This document shows, in pieces, positions 13,942 through 14,100 of a stretch of DNA of 14,100 nt. The DNA is from JABHCC01 sp034658635 (GTDB lineage Bacteria > Bacteroidota > Bacteroidia > Bacteroidales > UBA12481). Made by a program: the position numbers and the translations under genes. Location: NCBI GenBank assembly GCA_034658635.1, contig JAYEFL010000122.1:1-14100 (forward strand), read 5' to 3'. The stretch's first letter is position 1, and every line of letters begins with the position of its first letter. The notes beneath the pieces were generated by a model, which was given only the letters and a program-made list of their open reading frames with translations, was not told where the DNA came from and searched no databases.

Positions 13942-14099
13942 GGAAAACTATTTTCTACAAAAATGGCATCACAAGTCTCATCATCAAGAAGCGATACATT
14001 ATCAACAATAGTCTGGTATTCAAACTCATACCGCTCATACCCAAAACCCTTCTCGACACCCATGATCTGGCGGATCAGATGATCATAATTGGCAATGTG
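13920..14099 (-). pseudogene. C-terminally cut fragment of another transposase
   Basis: A frame entering from the right edge encodes 59 residues (HIANYDHLIRQIMG, then GYERYEFEYQTIVDNVSLLDDE) and ends at TAG 13920-13922. The pattern MGVxxxFG followed by YQTIVDNVSLLD resembles the start region of Bacteroidota transposases in the ISNCY-like group; the exact family is uncertain. The last 10 or so residues (FVENSFPCPKSLP) overlap the start of the IS66 remnant in another frame and are probably not native. It looks like a transposase gene cut by the arrival of the IS66 sequence. Confidence 0.5.
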
Positions 14100-14100
14100 A

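Noticed and set aside
1..14100. CRISPR array, retron, toxin-antitoxin pair or other defence system
   Set aside because: No regularly spaced repeats, reverse transcriptase, nuclease operon or small paired genes are visible; the lone Bro-N gene is not enough.

Overview
The window looks like a piece of a Bacteroidota chromosome; the order is not resolved. Evidence: two proteins end in type IX secretion (T9SS) sorting domains, several lipoproteins have typical Bacteroidota leaders, starts mostly lack Shine-Dalgarno sequences, one clear TTTG-N19-TAnnTTTG promoter is present, and there are FISUMP, DUF4249-like and Bro-N genes. Almost every product carries an export signal, so this is mainly an envelope and secreted-protein region. 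I see no CRISPR array, rRNA, tRNA or recognisable defence operon.

Layout: 1-130 is the tail of an unrecognised protein. A palindromic repeat (150-204) lies between it and a large secreted beta-helix protein with a T9SS tail (222-2411). A remnant of a second beta-helix gene follows (2471-2534), then a convergent C-type-lectin-like T9SS cargo (2540-3394, minus) and a YtcJ-type amidohydrolase (3506-5188, minus). A compound hairpin repeat (5217-5333) and a promoter (5408-5438) precede a LolA-fold-like periplasmic protein (5460-6179), which forms a tight pair with a 991-residue exported Asp-box propeller (6184-9159). A lone Bro-N gene (9307-10167) sits between two diverged copies of a 92-bp segment. 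One copy is the live 5' end of the M28 peptidase gene (10287-11579); the other is dead. Behind the peptidase lies a fragment of a PHP-domain gene (11580-11773).

The right end, on the minus strand, is a two-gene lipoprotein unit: a PKD/FISUMP protein and a DUF4249-like protein. The first gene is damaged. Its 5' end is replaced by the N-terminus of an IS66 transposase, and an in-frame TAA cuts off the last 43 codons of the FISUMP domain. Another transposase fragment lies beyond it (13920-14099).

I found no clearly new functional system. The unusual content is genome remodelling: several gene remnants, two families of hairpin repeats next to gene ends, a chimeric transposase-lipoprotein reading frame, and a Bro-N gene bracketed by a diverged duplication of its neighbour's start. 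Together, exported hydrolases, a Cys-anchored lipoprotein pair and T9SS cargo suggest a particle- or polymer-degrading lifestyle; that last step is inference.
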